In this document: piece by piece, positions 48,061 to 58,850 of the stretch
Position numbering within the stretch: the first letter of the stretch is position 1
Layout: the number at the start of each line of letters is the position of its first letter
DNA from: Carya illinoinensis
Taxonomy: Eukaryota > Streptophyta > Magnoliopsida > Fagales > Juglandaceae
Reading direction: 5' to 3'
NCBI RefSeq assembly: GCF_018687715.1
Contig: NC_056753.1
Location: 8,145,001-8,209,000, forward strand
DNA length: 64,000 bases
The notes under the pieces: model-generated
What the model was told of the DNA's origin: nothing
Seen by the model: only the letters and a program-made list of their open reading frames with translations
Databases searched by the model: none
Program-made: the position numbers and the translations under genes

Positions 48061-48675
48061 CATATTCGATTTTGGATATTTCTGATTGTTGACATGAATC
48101 GTTTGCGAATCACTTTCGATGATACTCATAAATTAGAATGCTCCTGTGAAAAGTAAGCTGAAGCCTTTCGAATTGCCAGAGCTTCCACGTACATTTTCTA
48201 CTTCCAGTTACCCATAATATCGTGGTTTACAAGTTGCCATATATCAAAACTCTTAACCATTTTCATTGTCCCCTTCACATTAGACTTGACAAATTTGTAA
48301 AGTTTTGATTGAGAATGAAAGAGAACATGAAGGAACAAATCTGTAGAGATGATCACAGGAATCGATGTAATCCATATAAGCATGCAGAAAGTCTTGTATT
48401 GTGACACGAAACCGCTCTCACCGAAGTAGAAAACATGGGGAGAGAAATAACTACACAACATAACTTCTTTTCGGCATACCAAATATAAATTGCGAAAGTA
48501 GATAGTTTTATTAATTTTTTTAATAAATTAACATTATCCCAAATATAAATTGTAGATAGTTTTATTAATTTTTTTAATAAATTAACGTAATTTAATGTGA
48601 TAGATTAAATTTTAATTTTATAATTTGACTTATTTAAATAATTTATTTTTTCCTGAAATTACAAGGCTCTTCCAA
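48061..48675. other. Aspartyl-protease 3' flank
   Basis: The AT-rich part next to the stop codon is probably 3' UTR. A weak minus-strand similarity to a LINE RNase H (ESDSQ at about 48095-48110) is too short to call. A roughly 50-bp direct repeat (AAATATAAATTG...GTAGATAGTTTTATTAAT) lies at 48481-48590. Confidence 0.4.
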
Positions 48676-50115
48676 TCATTCGCACCCACGCGGAGCAAAT
48701 CCGACCCGTGAACCTGCCAAATCATAGACGACGCGGAATCCTTGCTGCTGGATATTTCCTACGATCGACAAACCGCTCGTGGTACCTGCAAACGCGAAGC
48801 AAAATCTCCCATCGGTATCCACCGGAATCAGATAATTAGTCGCCGGCAACGACATGTCAGCGCCTCGAAAATGCAACACTACCGTTGGTACCTTCACCTC
48901 TGCCTTCCCGGACAAGTCATAACAAGTGTCGAACAACGAGAATTCCGGTGCCCGCTTCAGTTTGGATGTTCCGGCCCGGAACGCGTTTCTCAAGGCTATG
49001 TATGCAGGTCTGGTTAATCGGGTTACGGACGTGCCCGAGTCAATGATGACACCGCCGTTCCCAATCGGGTCCAGTTTGGACAACGAAGCTGTGATGCCGG
49101 CGACGTGCACTCCCCCCACGCTGATCCCGAGGAGTTCGACGTAGTAGAAAGTGTCGAGATTGGGGTTCACTAGCAAAGGAGTGAACTGGGCGGTCCGAGA
49201 AACCGCTGCGTCGCCAAACACGATCGAGGACGGTCTGGACGAGGCGGAGCGGTCCACCAAACAGTACGAGAACTTCCGATTAAACTGTCGACCGGTCTGC
49301 AAGGGAAACGATAACTTCCCCCGACCGAGGCCCAACAATCCAGCAGCACCGACGAACAGGCCCTCGTTATCGTGGCCACAGCCGAGCGCCACGCGTTCTA
49401 CTTTTTTGCCACGGAACGTCAGCGTTTCTGTGGAGAACTCGCCCAGTGTGAAGGATCCATCGCCGTAGGAAACTTGATAGAGACACCTGTTGCGTGAGTT
49501 GCAGCCCTGAGAGTCGAGCTTCCGGCACAAGGGGGAGCCACAGGATATGCCGACAAAGGATCTGGACTTGGTGGGGTCGAAGACAGGGTCGACCTGGGAG
49601 TAGCATTTCCTACACGGAGCGCACTGGATCCAGACTACATCGCTCCCGGTGTCCAGCACCATGTACACGTACTTTGGAGGAGTGCCCACACCGATGCGCG
49701 TGAAGTACTCCCCGCTGCCGTGGGCGAGGCCGGATATGATGGAGCTGCTGAACCCGCCGACAGTGCCGCCAGCACGACTCCCGTTTCCAACAGCTACGAG
49801 TGAGGTTAGGGCCTTGACTCTGAGAGCGTCGCGTTGGAGCCTGAGGTGGAAGAGTTGCTCAGGAGTTTTGTCGAGGGACAAGGAGTCTAAATGGCGTAAT
49901 TGGAGGGTGGTGGTGGAGGCGGCATCTGGGTCGTGCACGGAGGAGTCGGGAAGCAGGGAATCTGATTCAGGCAATGAGAGGGTGTGTGCGTTGGAAGAAA
50001 GTGGGTTGAGGACAAGGTTTTGGAACTGAAGTGGGGCCGAGGAAGAGGTTGAGAGAAAGAAGAAGAGAATGGTGAGGGTAAGAAGGAAAGTATTTGTCTT
50101 TGGGATGGGTTCCAT
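48676..50115 (-). CDS. A1-family aspartyl protease, secreted or vacuolar
   Basis: An intronless frame gives 479 residues from the ATG at 50115. An N-terminal hydrophobic signal peptide (NTFLLTLTILFFFLSTSSSA) is followed by a propeptide with the plant-typical LQLRHLDSLSLDKTPEQLF. The first catalytic block, LDTGSDVVWIQC, has Asp at about residue 155; the second, IIDSGTSVTR, has Asp at about 359. Between them are the nepenthesin-like Cys-rich insert (CAPCRKCYSQVDPVFDPTKS) and YGDGSF in the flap. The closing block is SIVGNIQQQGFRVVYD with GFAPRGC. This is the plant atypical (CDR1/nepenthesin-like) group, closest in memory to Arabidopsis At3g61820/At1g01300. It should cleave proteins in acidic compartments or the wall; the substrate is unknown. 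An in-frame ATG 20 codons upstream (50175) exists, but a TATA-like box at about 50193-50206 leaves no room for a leader before it. Confidence 0.94.
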   Translation of the reverse strand: MEPIPKTNTFLLTLTILFFFLSTSSSAPLQFQNLVLNPLSSNAHTLSLPESDSLLPDSSVHDPDAASTTTLQLRHLDSLSLDKTPEQLFHLRLQRDALRVKALTSLVAVGNGSRAGGTVGGFSSSIISGLAHGSGEYFTRIGVGTPPKYVYMVLDTGSDVVWIQCAPCRKCYSQVDPVFDPTKSRSFVGISCGSPLCRKLDSQGCNSRNRCLYQVSYGDGSFTLGEFSTETLTFRGKKVERVALGCGHDNEGLFVGAAGLLGLGRGKLSFPLQTGRQFNRKFSYCLVDRSASSRPSSIVFGDAAVSRTAQFTPLLVNPNLDTFYYVELLGISVGGVHVAGITASLSKLDPIGNGGVIIDSGTSVTRLTRPAYIALRNAFRAGTSKLKRAPEFSLFDTCYDLSGKAEVKVPTVVLHFRGADMSLPATNYLIPVDTDGRFCFAFAGTTSGLSIVGNIQQQGFRVVYDLAGSRVGFAPRGCE

Positions 50116-50189
50116 TTTGAAGATACAGGCGAAGAGGAGGGAGGGAGTCTTGCGAGTGAGACTGAGTGCATGCATGGGGGCGAGAGAGG

Positions 50190-50210
50190 GTGCTTTAAAT
50201 AAATAATATT
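50190..50210 (-). promoter_or_regulatory. TATA-like box of the aspartyl protease gene
   Basis: On the minus strand ATTATTTATTTAAAGC lies about 80-90 bp upstream of the ATG at 50115, and only about 20 bp upstream of the ATG at 50175. It therefore supports the downstream start. Confidence 0.5.
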
Positions 50211-50392
50211 GGAGAGAGAGTGGTCGGTGTCGGTGTCCAGTTATTAGAATGTAATTTTTATTAAATTTTTTTTCCGTTTTCTTATTTAGTAATACTATAA
50301 ATAATTGTGAAGTGTATAAATATTACATAATCGTTTTGAAAAAGAATGAAGTTCACGATTAAAAAGTTAGTTTTTTCTTTTATACTACAAGA

Positions 50393-50660
50393 AATCAGGG
50401 GTTTTGCAGCAATTTTTTTTTGTTGAAAATATAATCGCTGCAATAACATATTAAAAGCAGCGATTTCAGTACGCTGCAAGCCTTTAAAACAGTAATTTTA
50501 ATTTTTATTTATTTGCAGCGATTGTTTACTTATTACAACGAAACGTAATGCTGCAAAAGATAATTACTGTGCACTTATGAAAATTGCAGCGCCTGTTTGT
50601 GCTATTACAGCGATTTTCGCCGTCGGAGTTTAAATTTAGGTTTTAGCAGCGCTGTATTCT
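50393..50660. repeat. Left subterminal repeat array of the CACTA-like element
   Basis: Repeated TGCAGCRATT-type motifs in both orientations at spacing of about 20-40 bp. Confidence 0.8.
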
Positions 50661-50998
50661 TCGCTACTACAGATATTGCCGCGCCCAACACAGTTGAACT
50701 TTTAATTTCCCCCCCTCCCCCCAACTTTTTTTCCCCCAATGTTTGCTCACTCCGATTCTCATCTGCACAACCTTTTGCAGTTCGATAATTTCCCACCAAC
50801 AATCTCGCAGCTCAATCCACCCCAACGAAAATAGACCTTATCGCGTTCTCGAGTGGCTTGATCTCCTCCACCTCTAGCCACTCGAGCGTTTCTCCCATTC
50901 GGGTTCTCTCCCATTCGCGTTTTTGGTTCACCAAAATCAAACTTATGCCGAGCTCCCAATCGTAAACCCTAATGTGCAAACGGCCTTCCACTTGATTC

Positions 50999-51130
50999 TT
51001 AAGCATTGTCTCCGTTTGGGAAGCTGAAGGACTACGTTTCCACCTTCGCTGGAATAGACGATTCCTTGCCTCCATTTCTAGTCCGAAGTTATCAGTCCTC
51101 TGTTTTCAAGAATGATCATACGAGGCTCCA
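50999..51130 (+). pseudogene. Captured exon of an unidentified gene
   Basis: A plus-strand open segment reads ALSPFGKLKDYVSTFAGIDD followed by SLPPFLVRSYQSSVF and KNDHTRLQ, then meets a plausible GT donor (CTCCAG|GTATAT at about 51130). It looks like a first coding exon or part of one. I do not recognise the family. It lies in the same orientation as the PP2C and PheRS fragments within the CACTA-like element. Confidence 0.45.
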
Positions 51131-51997
51131 GGTATATCTCCTATTGCCACTGATTTTTTCAATACCCCTTTACGAGTAGGTTGCATTACAAAAGTTGTTG
51201 TTTTTTGATGTACACTTGTGGGTCTTTTGGTTGATGTGAAACTGATGTGCCATACGTTTGTTTGAGTTAAACTTTTGTGTATCTGCCTTGTGTTTGGATT
51301 GCTCAATCAATTGTGTGTATTAGATAATCTGAGTATCAATTGTGTGTATCTGCCTTGTTGATGATCAATCACTAAGTTCCTTCAATACATTGAAATGTGT
51401 GGGGATTTGTACTATGATGCATGCCTGCTTACATGTGTAAAGTTAATTAAGAACCATACTTTTCTTGGCCATTTTATATTATTCTGCACATGTTCGAAAT
51501 ATCAAGGCAAAAATTGATACTATGAGTATATTATTATTAGCTTCTACCCTTTTTATTGTTTTAGCATCAACATTGGAGGGTAACAAATATCAACATTGTC
51601 TTTCTTCAGCTTGACCTTAATTCTTGCTGGTTCCAATATGTCATTCTCTGTGTCATCCATTAATGAAGCATGTGAAACCTTCTTTTCCTAATTGATAATC
51701 TTTTTAACTTTTGGGACTACAAAACTCCTCATCACTGATGAAGTCAATAATGCAGCTTTATTGATATTTGTTAACTCAACATTGTCTTTCAATTTATTTA
51801 TTGAACAAGACCCCATAAGACTCTTATGTACTTAGATGTTTGGCAAGAATTCAGTTCTATTTCTAATTGTATTCCTTGTTGGGAAACTATCTGATTCAAA
51901 GTCTGAACCCCTTCTAACGTTTTTATCCAATCTATATCTCATCTTGGTGTGGTAACTTCCAAAATTGTACTCATGTAAATCCAATTGCTTTTCAGGC

Positions 51998-52108
51998 AAG
52001 GTGGTTGCAAAGTTCTGTGCCAAGTATCTTCACCAACAGGTGATCAACATTGTTTTATATGCTTTCCAATGGAGACATAGGAACTTCTGTTAAGAAAGCT
52101 TTTTTCAG
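51998..52108 (+). pseudogene. Captured protein phosphatase 2C fragment (two exon pieces)
   Basis: After a TTTTCAG acceptor, the frame reads KVVAKFCAKYLHQQ and ends at a GTGATC donor (about 52046). A second piece (about 52068-52108) reads NGDIGTSVKKAFFR and ends at AG|GT. In plant PP2Cs these blocks are adjacent, shortly after the metal-binding DGHGG motif, which is itself missing here. No other PP2C part (catalytic core, C-terminal metal ligands) is present, so the fragment cannot encode a phosphatase. Confidence 0.8.
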
Positions 52109-52388
52109 GTTTCATAATTATATTCTTGAGAATTCAATTCTTTTTCATCACTTTCTAATAATCAGGATGTTGTTTCAAAAGGCCACTGTTTTCCATTCAT
52201 AGTAATCATACCCAAATATATATATATATATATACCCAAATATATATATATATATATATATATATTTATCATATATAGTATCAAAACTTCTTCCAATTTA
52301 TGTTCATTTTTCTGTATGTTTCTTGTTCAAAGAGTGTTTTTCTGAACTCCTTTTTTTATTAGAACAAAAGATCCATTGAATCACTCAT

Positions 52389-52440
52389 ATGATCTTACTC
52401 CAATCACCCTCAACATGTGGGATGATTGGAGTAAGATCAT
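52389..52440. repeat. Perfect 18-bp inverted repeat (hairpin)
   Basis: ATGATCTTACTCCAATCA at 52389-52406 pairs perfectly with 52423-52440, with a loop of 16 bases. It lies within the CACTA-like element. Confidence 0.9.
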
Positions 52441-52879
52441 TCTATCATGTTTTATCCCTATGACAATAGCTATTGATACAGTGTAGAAGTTCTGCACTGA
52501 GCTATGTCCATATTCTAATTAAATGTAATGATTTGGAGATGTTTGGAAGTTGTAATGCAGAGTTTTTTTTGGATCTCAGCTGTTGAATATGATCACATCT
52601 ATTGCTGAATGTATTGGGCATTTGATACCAGTGACTGCTGTAATCTTGGTTGATTGGTTTTGATGATTGTCCTGCTCTAGATGTATCCTAAGGATGCAGA
52701 AATAGTGGATAGTGAAGTAGAGAGTATGTCCTGACTTTTTTTTTCCTATTCTTTGATCTTATGGCATGCATTTAACTGATCAAGATGCAATCTTTTATTG
52801 GTTATATTAATAGTTTTACTGATCAGGATGCAATCTTTTTTTCTGGCCTTGAGAAGAACAGGGAGGATGCAATATTAGA

Positions 52880-54029
52880 ACTCACCAGTGTTCCCTGTGA
52901 TATATGACTACAAAAGGTATGAATCTTTAATGTTTATGAAATTATAAATATTCTTGTCTCTTTTACCTGCTAATCATTTAGTTATTGTTATTTATTTACC
53001 CTTCTATCAATTTACTCTATTTTGTGTCAAGTTATTGGAGCTTTATTTGCTTGGAAGATGTTGAGTTCATATTGTTCCTTTTACTGAGAGTACTGGCAAG
53101 TATTATGCAATTGTTTTTATTGAATGCTCATAGAACAAGAAAATCACGCAGCCTCTGTTAATGCTCTTACCATTGTCTGCCAACCAGTCTTTCCTTGCCA
53201 ATGATATATATCCAACTTATAGGAATGTTTGAATGCATGATTTTTATAAAATTTCTGAAAAATCTTCTAGGTTTTTGGAGGATTTTATGAAAGTGGTGAG
53301 ACCCATGAAAAACATGTTTTGATTGAGAAAGTTTTTGAGATTTTTTTTTTTAAGTGGTGGGGTCCATTTAAAATATGTTTGGGAAGATAATTTTTGTGAC
53401 TTTTTTTTTTGTTTTTTTGAGTTTTGATTTTTTTTTGCCATGGAAGTAAGACGTTTTTCTTATGAAATTTATTTTTGGGATTGTATTTTGGTGTCAAGAA
53501 GTTTGGATTGAGGGAAAAAAGTCTCAGAGAATTTTCAAAACTCTCTATTTCCAAATATATTTGATTTCTGCTTGCTGTTTAGTGTTTCATTTCTTTCTTT
53601 TTTCTTCCCCTGAAAATTCTATTCTTAATGCAAAATTTTATTCTTGATGCAGAATTGTTTTGTCTTTACCCCCAATTATCAATGGTGCACATTCAGCAAT
53701 CACTCTTAAGACGAAGAATGTGTTCATTGAATGCACTGCTACTGATTTGACAAAAGCAAAGATAGTTTTAAACACAGTGGTAATCAAGAAGTTCCCAGTT
53801 GTTTCAGATTGTAATTCTGATTTATAGCTGATGATTGAAAGGTTTTTATCTGTTCTCTTAGGTGACGACCTTCTCAGAATATTGTGAAAGAAAGTTTGAA
53901 ATTGAGCCAGTTGAGGTGATATATTCTGATGGGAAGTCGGTTGTTTATCCTGATTTATCTTTCTACAATATGGAAGTTCCTCTATCTTATATTACTGGTG
54001 CAATTGGGGTCCCCTTGGAGGCTGACGAG
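52880..54029 (+). pseudogene. Captured phenylalanyl-tRNA synthetase beta-subunit fragment (three exon pieces)
   Basis: Three pieces in the correct order and spliceable: about 52880-52917 (PVFPVIYDYKR, ending AG|GTATGA), 53653-53779 ([18 protein letters not shown], then [20 protein letters not shown], ending at a GT donor) and 53862-54029 (VTTFSEYCERKFEIEPVEVI, then YPDLSFYNMEVPLSYI, ending GAG|GTATTT). They correspond to the internal B-domain region of the eukaryotic cytosolic beta subunit. The first piece has lost a few bases at its start. The N-terminal and catalytic-like modules are absent, so no functional synthetase subunit is encoded. Introns are kept, which shows capture from genomic DNA and not from mRNA. 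Confidence 0.85.
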
Positions 54030-54579
54030 GTATTTCAATTTCTTCATATTATATTTCTATTTCAGGATTCATAAAAGCTTAAAATGCATCATTATAGTGG
54101 TTTCTGTGGGGGTAATTTGTGTCTTTGGGCACAGATTCATACCTTTTGAATGTGGTTGAATACAAGCTTTCCAAATATTTGATGTTTATTGCTTACACGT
54201 TGAAATATATTTAGACAGTTGTTGATATTGCAACTGGCTGCAGTGACCTTGAAGCTATATTCCACTCACCAATGCCAAGAGCATAGCTATTACTGCCTAC
54301 CATCTTTTCTTGAATATGGGAGCAATTACTTTTAGTTGAAAGTGATGAAGTGCACTTAGGATCGACTTGAAGTTTCTGCTTGCCTATGTACTGAACATAT
54401 TTCTACTTGTTGTATATCAATTATGTACTGAACATATTTCTACTTGTTGTATACTGAATGTACTTTGTAGAACATTTTCTATGTACCCTTTGTATTATTA
54501 AGTAAAGGGAATTAAATCCTAGCTGATCTACGAACTTTGCTTCTAATACAAGTGAAAAAAATTACTGAAACTGATCAAA

Positions 54580-54815
54580 TGCAGCGCCATGGCAATCACA
54601 TGGGGTGGCCTTTTGCAGCGTGAAATGAGTGACTTTGCAGCGGTTAAAAAACGCTGCAACTGAGATCTTTTGCGGCGTTTTTTTAATAACGTTGCTATTG
54701 ATCAAAAATATCACTTTTATACTGTCGAACATGCAAGGAGGGTAATAACGCTGCAATTGATTAATTGCAGCGTTTTTTGAATGTATTTGCAACGATTTTA
54801 AGCGCTGCAAAAGGT
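54580..54815. repeat. Right subterminal repeat array of the CACTA-like element
   Basis: About eight GCAGCG/CGCTGC motifs in both orientations, mirroring the left end. Confidence 0.8.
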
Positions 54816-54831
54816 CTAATTTCTTGTAGTA

Positions 54832-55890
54832 ATTACATGAGTCTCATATTAATTCACTTTTTTTAAAAAAATTACATTGTGCTTACATAACTACGATTAC
54901 AAATATCATATATATTTCTTATTAATTTAAGTAAAATGCTAAATGCAATCGGCTTTTGCAGTCTTCATGCAAATTGTGGGACGTGGCCTAACACGTAGTA
55001 TTAATAAAACGACGAGCATATAATCATTTTTGTAAATAAATTCTTTTACGTACAAGCATTTTATTCTTCATTTTACGAGCTAATTTTTTCTTTTGTGTCT
55101 CCCTTCCCCTGTTTTTCTCCCTCCAACCTCCCACTCTCCTTCCCTTCTCCCGTCAAGTAGAAAATCCTAAGTCCCAAATAGGAAAACCCTCCCTTTAGTA
55201 GGAAAATCTTAAAGACCCAAGATAGCAAATAAAACCTCTAATAAATTGAGCTTGAAATTTTACTACACTTGAGCGGAGGGTTTCACTAATTCCTTAAAAT
55301 GAAACCAAATGCAAACAAATGAAACAAAATTCTCTTCTTTTCTTTTCTCAATGACCAAACAGAGTTAAGATCCAAAATGCAACATTGTCAATCTTTTCTC
55401 ACAACCATAGTCTTATTGTAAACTTGCCAACATGTAGGACTAGCAAAATAGGCAAATATAATCCATGTATGACCGTGCGTACAAATGTACAGATGAAATA
55501 AAACATATACAACTCATAAATGGTTGAAGATCCGAAAAAAGAAAGAGTACTATAACGTCTGGGGAATTTAGGTGTGGGGAGTGGGGAGCTGCAGACTGAG
55601 TTGAAGCTGGATTCACAAAATAATACAAAGCAACCAGCTGAGATAATGTTGAATTCACCAAGTAAGGCAGAGGAGAGACAGAGCGAGAGAGAATGGAGGA
55701 AAGTTGGGAGATGGGAACTTTTTTATTTTTTTCAATTTTCTTAGTTAAAGGTGATCATTCTTTCAATTATTTTTTTAAAAATTAAAGATGATGTGACCCA
55801 GGGCCACTCTAGATTGCACAACAACTGCATCCGACGCTTTTCCGTAGAAATCCGTAGAAAAGCTATTAATTTAATGCAGATAAGAGGATG
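54832..55890. other. Intergenic, no gene recognised
   Basis: AT-rich with pyrimidine-rich patches. Short open frames show no family resemblance. Confidence 0.55.
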
Positions 55891-56158
55891 TAGCTACCGT
55901 CTAATCTTGCTTGGACTTGGGAAATGCTCTGCATGCTGTAGCCTTGCAGTCTCCTTTCATTTATATAGACCAAGTGTACAACATATATTATAGAGAGTAT
56001 AAATGGACAGAATCAAAGTTATACAAAAATACAAACAAGGATCATTGCATGACATGCTGCACAAATCACGAGTTAAGCTTCCATACATAGACAAGTTATC
56101 TGTTGGACATAATCTAGTCTTGTGAGGATTGATTGTCTTTTATCAAAGAATCCTTAAT
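55890..56158 (-). mobile_element. Probable 3' LTR part of a Copia element
   Basis: On the minus strand, a purine-rich AGTTTGAAGGGGAATATT precedes ATTAAGGATTCTTTG, a common Copia LTR start. A TATATAAATG box lies at about 55963-55972. The far end is not resolved. Confidence 0.5.
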
Positions 56159-56900
56159 ATTCCCCTTCAAACTTAATGTGGATGGAAGGACGTTGAGTTT
56201 GCTACGCAGAAAGGAAAACTGAGTGGCAACTAGAGGTTTGGTAAGACCATCGGCAATTTGATCTTTGCTGGATATGAATTGGACCTCCAGAGATTTTTGA
56301 TGAACTTTTTCCTCGACAAAGTGGTAGTCAATTTCAACATATTTAATCCGAGCATGAAAGACTGGGTTGGCTGTGAGGTAGGTAGCTCCAATGTTGTCAC
56401 ACCAAATGATTGGTCATGTGGAGAGAAAATAACCAAGTTCACGAAGCAAAGATTGAAGCCACAGAGACTTTGCAGTTGCATGGGCCACTGTGCGATACTT
56501 GGCCTTGGTGCTAGAGCGAGCAATCGTAGGTTGCTTGTTGGGGCTCCATGAAATGAGATTCAGACCAAAATAAATATAATATCCAGAGGTGGATTTCTTG
56601 TTATTGGGACACCTTGCCCATTCGGCGTCGGAGTAGATGGAGAGTTGAGTGGAGGTGTTGGGTCGAATGAGAAGTCCAGAATCAATGGAGAACTTGAGGT
56701 ACATGAGGATCCGTTTGACAGCAAACCAGTGTTCATCAGTGGGTTTGTGCATGAACTGGCAAACCTTATTGACAGAAAAAGAAATGTCTGGACGTGTTAA
56801 AGAAAGAAACTGAAGGGCTCCAACTATGTTGCTATAGAGTGATGGGTCTTCGAAGGGGGCAACAAAGACTTATCCGATTCAGTTGTGCTTGGAAGACTAA
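56159..56900 (-). pseudogene. Ty1/Copia pol, RNase H end
   Basis: A minus-strand frame reads HWFAVKRILMYLKFSIDSGL, then IYSDAEWARCPNNKKSTSGY, then SWSPNKQPTIARSSTKAKYR, the classical Copia RNase H. Downstream the frame shifts into degraded matches to the conserved CDN...A...HARTKHIE end. Everything upstream of RNase H (gag, protease, integrase, RT) is absent from this locus. Confidence 0.87.
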
Positions 56901-56939
56901 GTTGTGCAACCAAATCATTCTCATCAAGTATTGAGATTG

Positions 56940-57400
56940 GGGATTGAATTATGTAATTGATAGGTCTTGGGATCCATTTATTTTTCCATATACTATAATA
57001 CTTTTAACATTCCCTACTCTCCAGCACAGACCTTCAAGCAATAAATGTCTGGCTAGAAAAATGCTTTTCTTTGCATAAGAAGCATGTTTAGGCAACATTG
57101 CCTCAAATAGTAAAGAATTAGGAAAATACATAGCTTTAAGAATCCCAGTAGACATAGATGAAGGTTATTGTAACATTCTCCATAGTTGTTTTGCCAACAT
57201 AACTATATTAAAATACTCTATATCCTTGAAACCCTTCATTTGTCAGACTGATACGTTAGTATTAGCTTTTTTCTCAAAAAAAATTAAAATTTCATTAGAA
57301 TCACCCATTACAATCTAAGGCGAAGAAATCCCTCTGCTTAAGGATCTATGTATGTCCCAAACTCTTCAATCTTTTGTCTGTGATATGGATCTAGGCTTTT
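56940..57400 (-). pseudogene. LINE ORF2 remnant
   Basis: Minus-strand piece with YFPNSLLFEAMLPKHASYAK followed by SIFLARHLLLEGLCWRVGN matches the region between RT and zf-RVT in plant L1 elements. Weak endonuclease-like MGDSNEI lies next to it, so the remnant is rearranged as well as decayed. Confidence 0.65.
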
Positions 57401-58640
57401 TCTATCTAATTTGATTTGTTATAGGGGAACTTTAGTAAATTTGGATGTGGCATGGGCATTTGAGCCTAACTCGGGTCGCTTGTAGGGGCACATTGGTTGG
57501 ATCATTATCTGTAGCAAGTTTCTTTTAGTCCAACATGGGATCTTTAGAGGGTCATTTTGACCCAAGTGATCCGTAGAGGGACATTTCAGTTGGATCAAAA
57601 TGTAACAATGTCTTGATGTCCTACGGGGTAGGGTCTAAACTCATTCTTTCATTATAAATAGATAATAATTTTTTAATACCAATTAAGTAATCAACCCTGC
57701 AAATATATATAGAATCCAACCTTTTGATTGTAAGTCAACAATTCATCAATCACGGACAGGTGATTTATTTTAGAGTGCAAGTTGAAGAAAGAAAAATACA
57801 AAACCAAAAAAGAAGAAAAAAAAAAAAAAAAAACTTGATAGTACATGTTTTCTCGTGTGCACTAAACTATATATCATTGACTTATGGTAATTTAGGTCTC
57901 TCATTTTTTAATGAGGCAACAAACATATTGACATCCTGAAAACACGTACCCCTTTGTTCACTTTGAAAGCATGAAAATCCCCATGCATCTAAGAAAGTCA
58001 TTGATTGACGAAAGTTTTTGATGTTCTGGATTCCCAACCACAGCTCCTCAATCTATCCAACGGACGACTCCAAATGTCGACTCCTCGACTGTGTTTAAGG
58101 AACATGGGGTTCAAAGCTTTTGCAGTGGCTTTTTGTATACACATTATTAATTCTTTCTATACACATTGTGTTGTCTATATATACAGTGGCTTTTTGTTCG
58201 GTGTGTTCCGCATGCTCTCCTCTTGCATCCTTAATTTTATTTTAATGCTTCTATTATTACAATAATAATAATAATAATAATAAAAGAGTTAATGGAAATC
58301 GTACTCTTTCCTTACATTAATAATGTTGCTGTTTCCTCGTGACTCTTGTCTACCCTTCATCTGCTTTGATTCCTATCTTTTAAATTTTTAATCAACCACC
58401 TTCTTCTTCTTTATTATGTACTTCTTTCTTTCGAAAATGGCTGTTGACATTATTGTGTTCTTTTACATTCTCGCCACATTGGGCAAGTGAACTTATGAGC
58501 TTTTAATGTGGTAATGCGGTCTCTCATTAATGGTGCCATCTTGGAAACTATCAATAAATTTGATAAACAAATATCTGTGCCAAATTCTGATTATTAAAAT
58601 TAATGAAAAATAATTTTGATAGTCAAATCTTAATAAGGAT
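57401..58640. other. Intergenic, no gene recognised
   Basis: An (AAT)n microsatellite lies at about 58258-58283 and an A-run at about 57816-57834. Short open frames have no family resemblance. Confidence 0.55.
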
Positions 58641-58850
58641 GCGCGCTACGTCTGATGAGTGATGAGATGAGATGGTTTTAAATGAAAGTTAAAAATTTAA
58701 TAAAATATTATTAGAATATTATTTTTTAATATTATTATTATTTTGAAATTTATTAAGTTGCTTATTATATTATATGTAAAAATTTTAAAAAATTATAATA
58801 ATAAGATGAGATGAGATAAAATACTTTTTGAATCTAAACGAGTTCTAAAT
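58641..58850. repeat. MITE-like repeat with GAGATGAGAT ends
   Basis: Left GATGAGATGAGATGG and right AAGATGAGATGAGATAAAA flank an A/T-rich interior. The ends resemble those of the MITEs at 2118 and 2565. Confidence 0.5.

Larger units (their letters stand above)
50383..54831. mobile_element. CACTA-like transposon carrying host gene fragments, 4.45 kb
   Basis: Both ends read TACTACAAGAAAT inwards (50383 onward, and the reverse complement ending at 54831), the CACTA/En-Spm terminal signature (canonical CACTACAAGAAA) with the first base changed. Subterminal zones (about 50403-50700 and 54580-54815) hold about nine and eight copies, in both orientations, of GCAGCG/CGCTGC motifs, the usual transposase-binding arrays. 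No transposase is present, so it is non-autonomous. The interior has exon fragments of a PP2C and of PheRS beta with introns retained, all on the plus strand. The 3-bp target duplication could not be confirmed. Confidence 0.85.

Noticed and set aside
48198..48482. 94-codon minus-strand frame downstream of the protease
   Set aside because: No family resemblance and no supporting splice or promoter signal; probably chance or decayed repeat.
50383..54831. Possibility that PheRS beta or PP2C is a true gene here
   Set aside because: Only a few internal exons of each are present, two different genes are mixed, and transposon ends enclose them.
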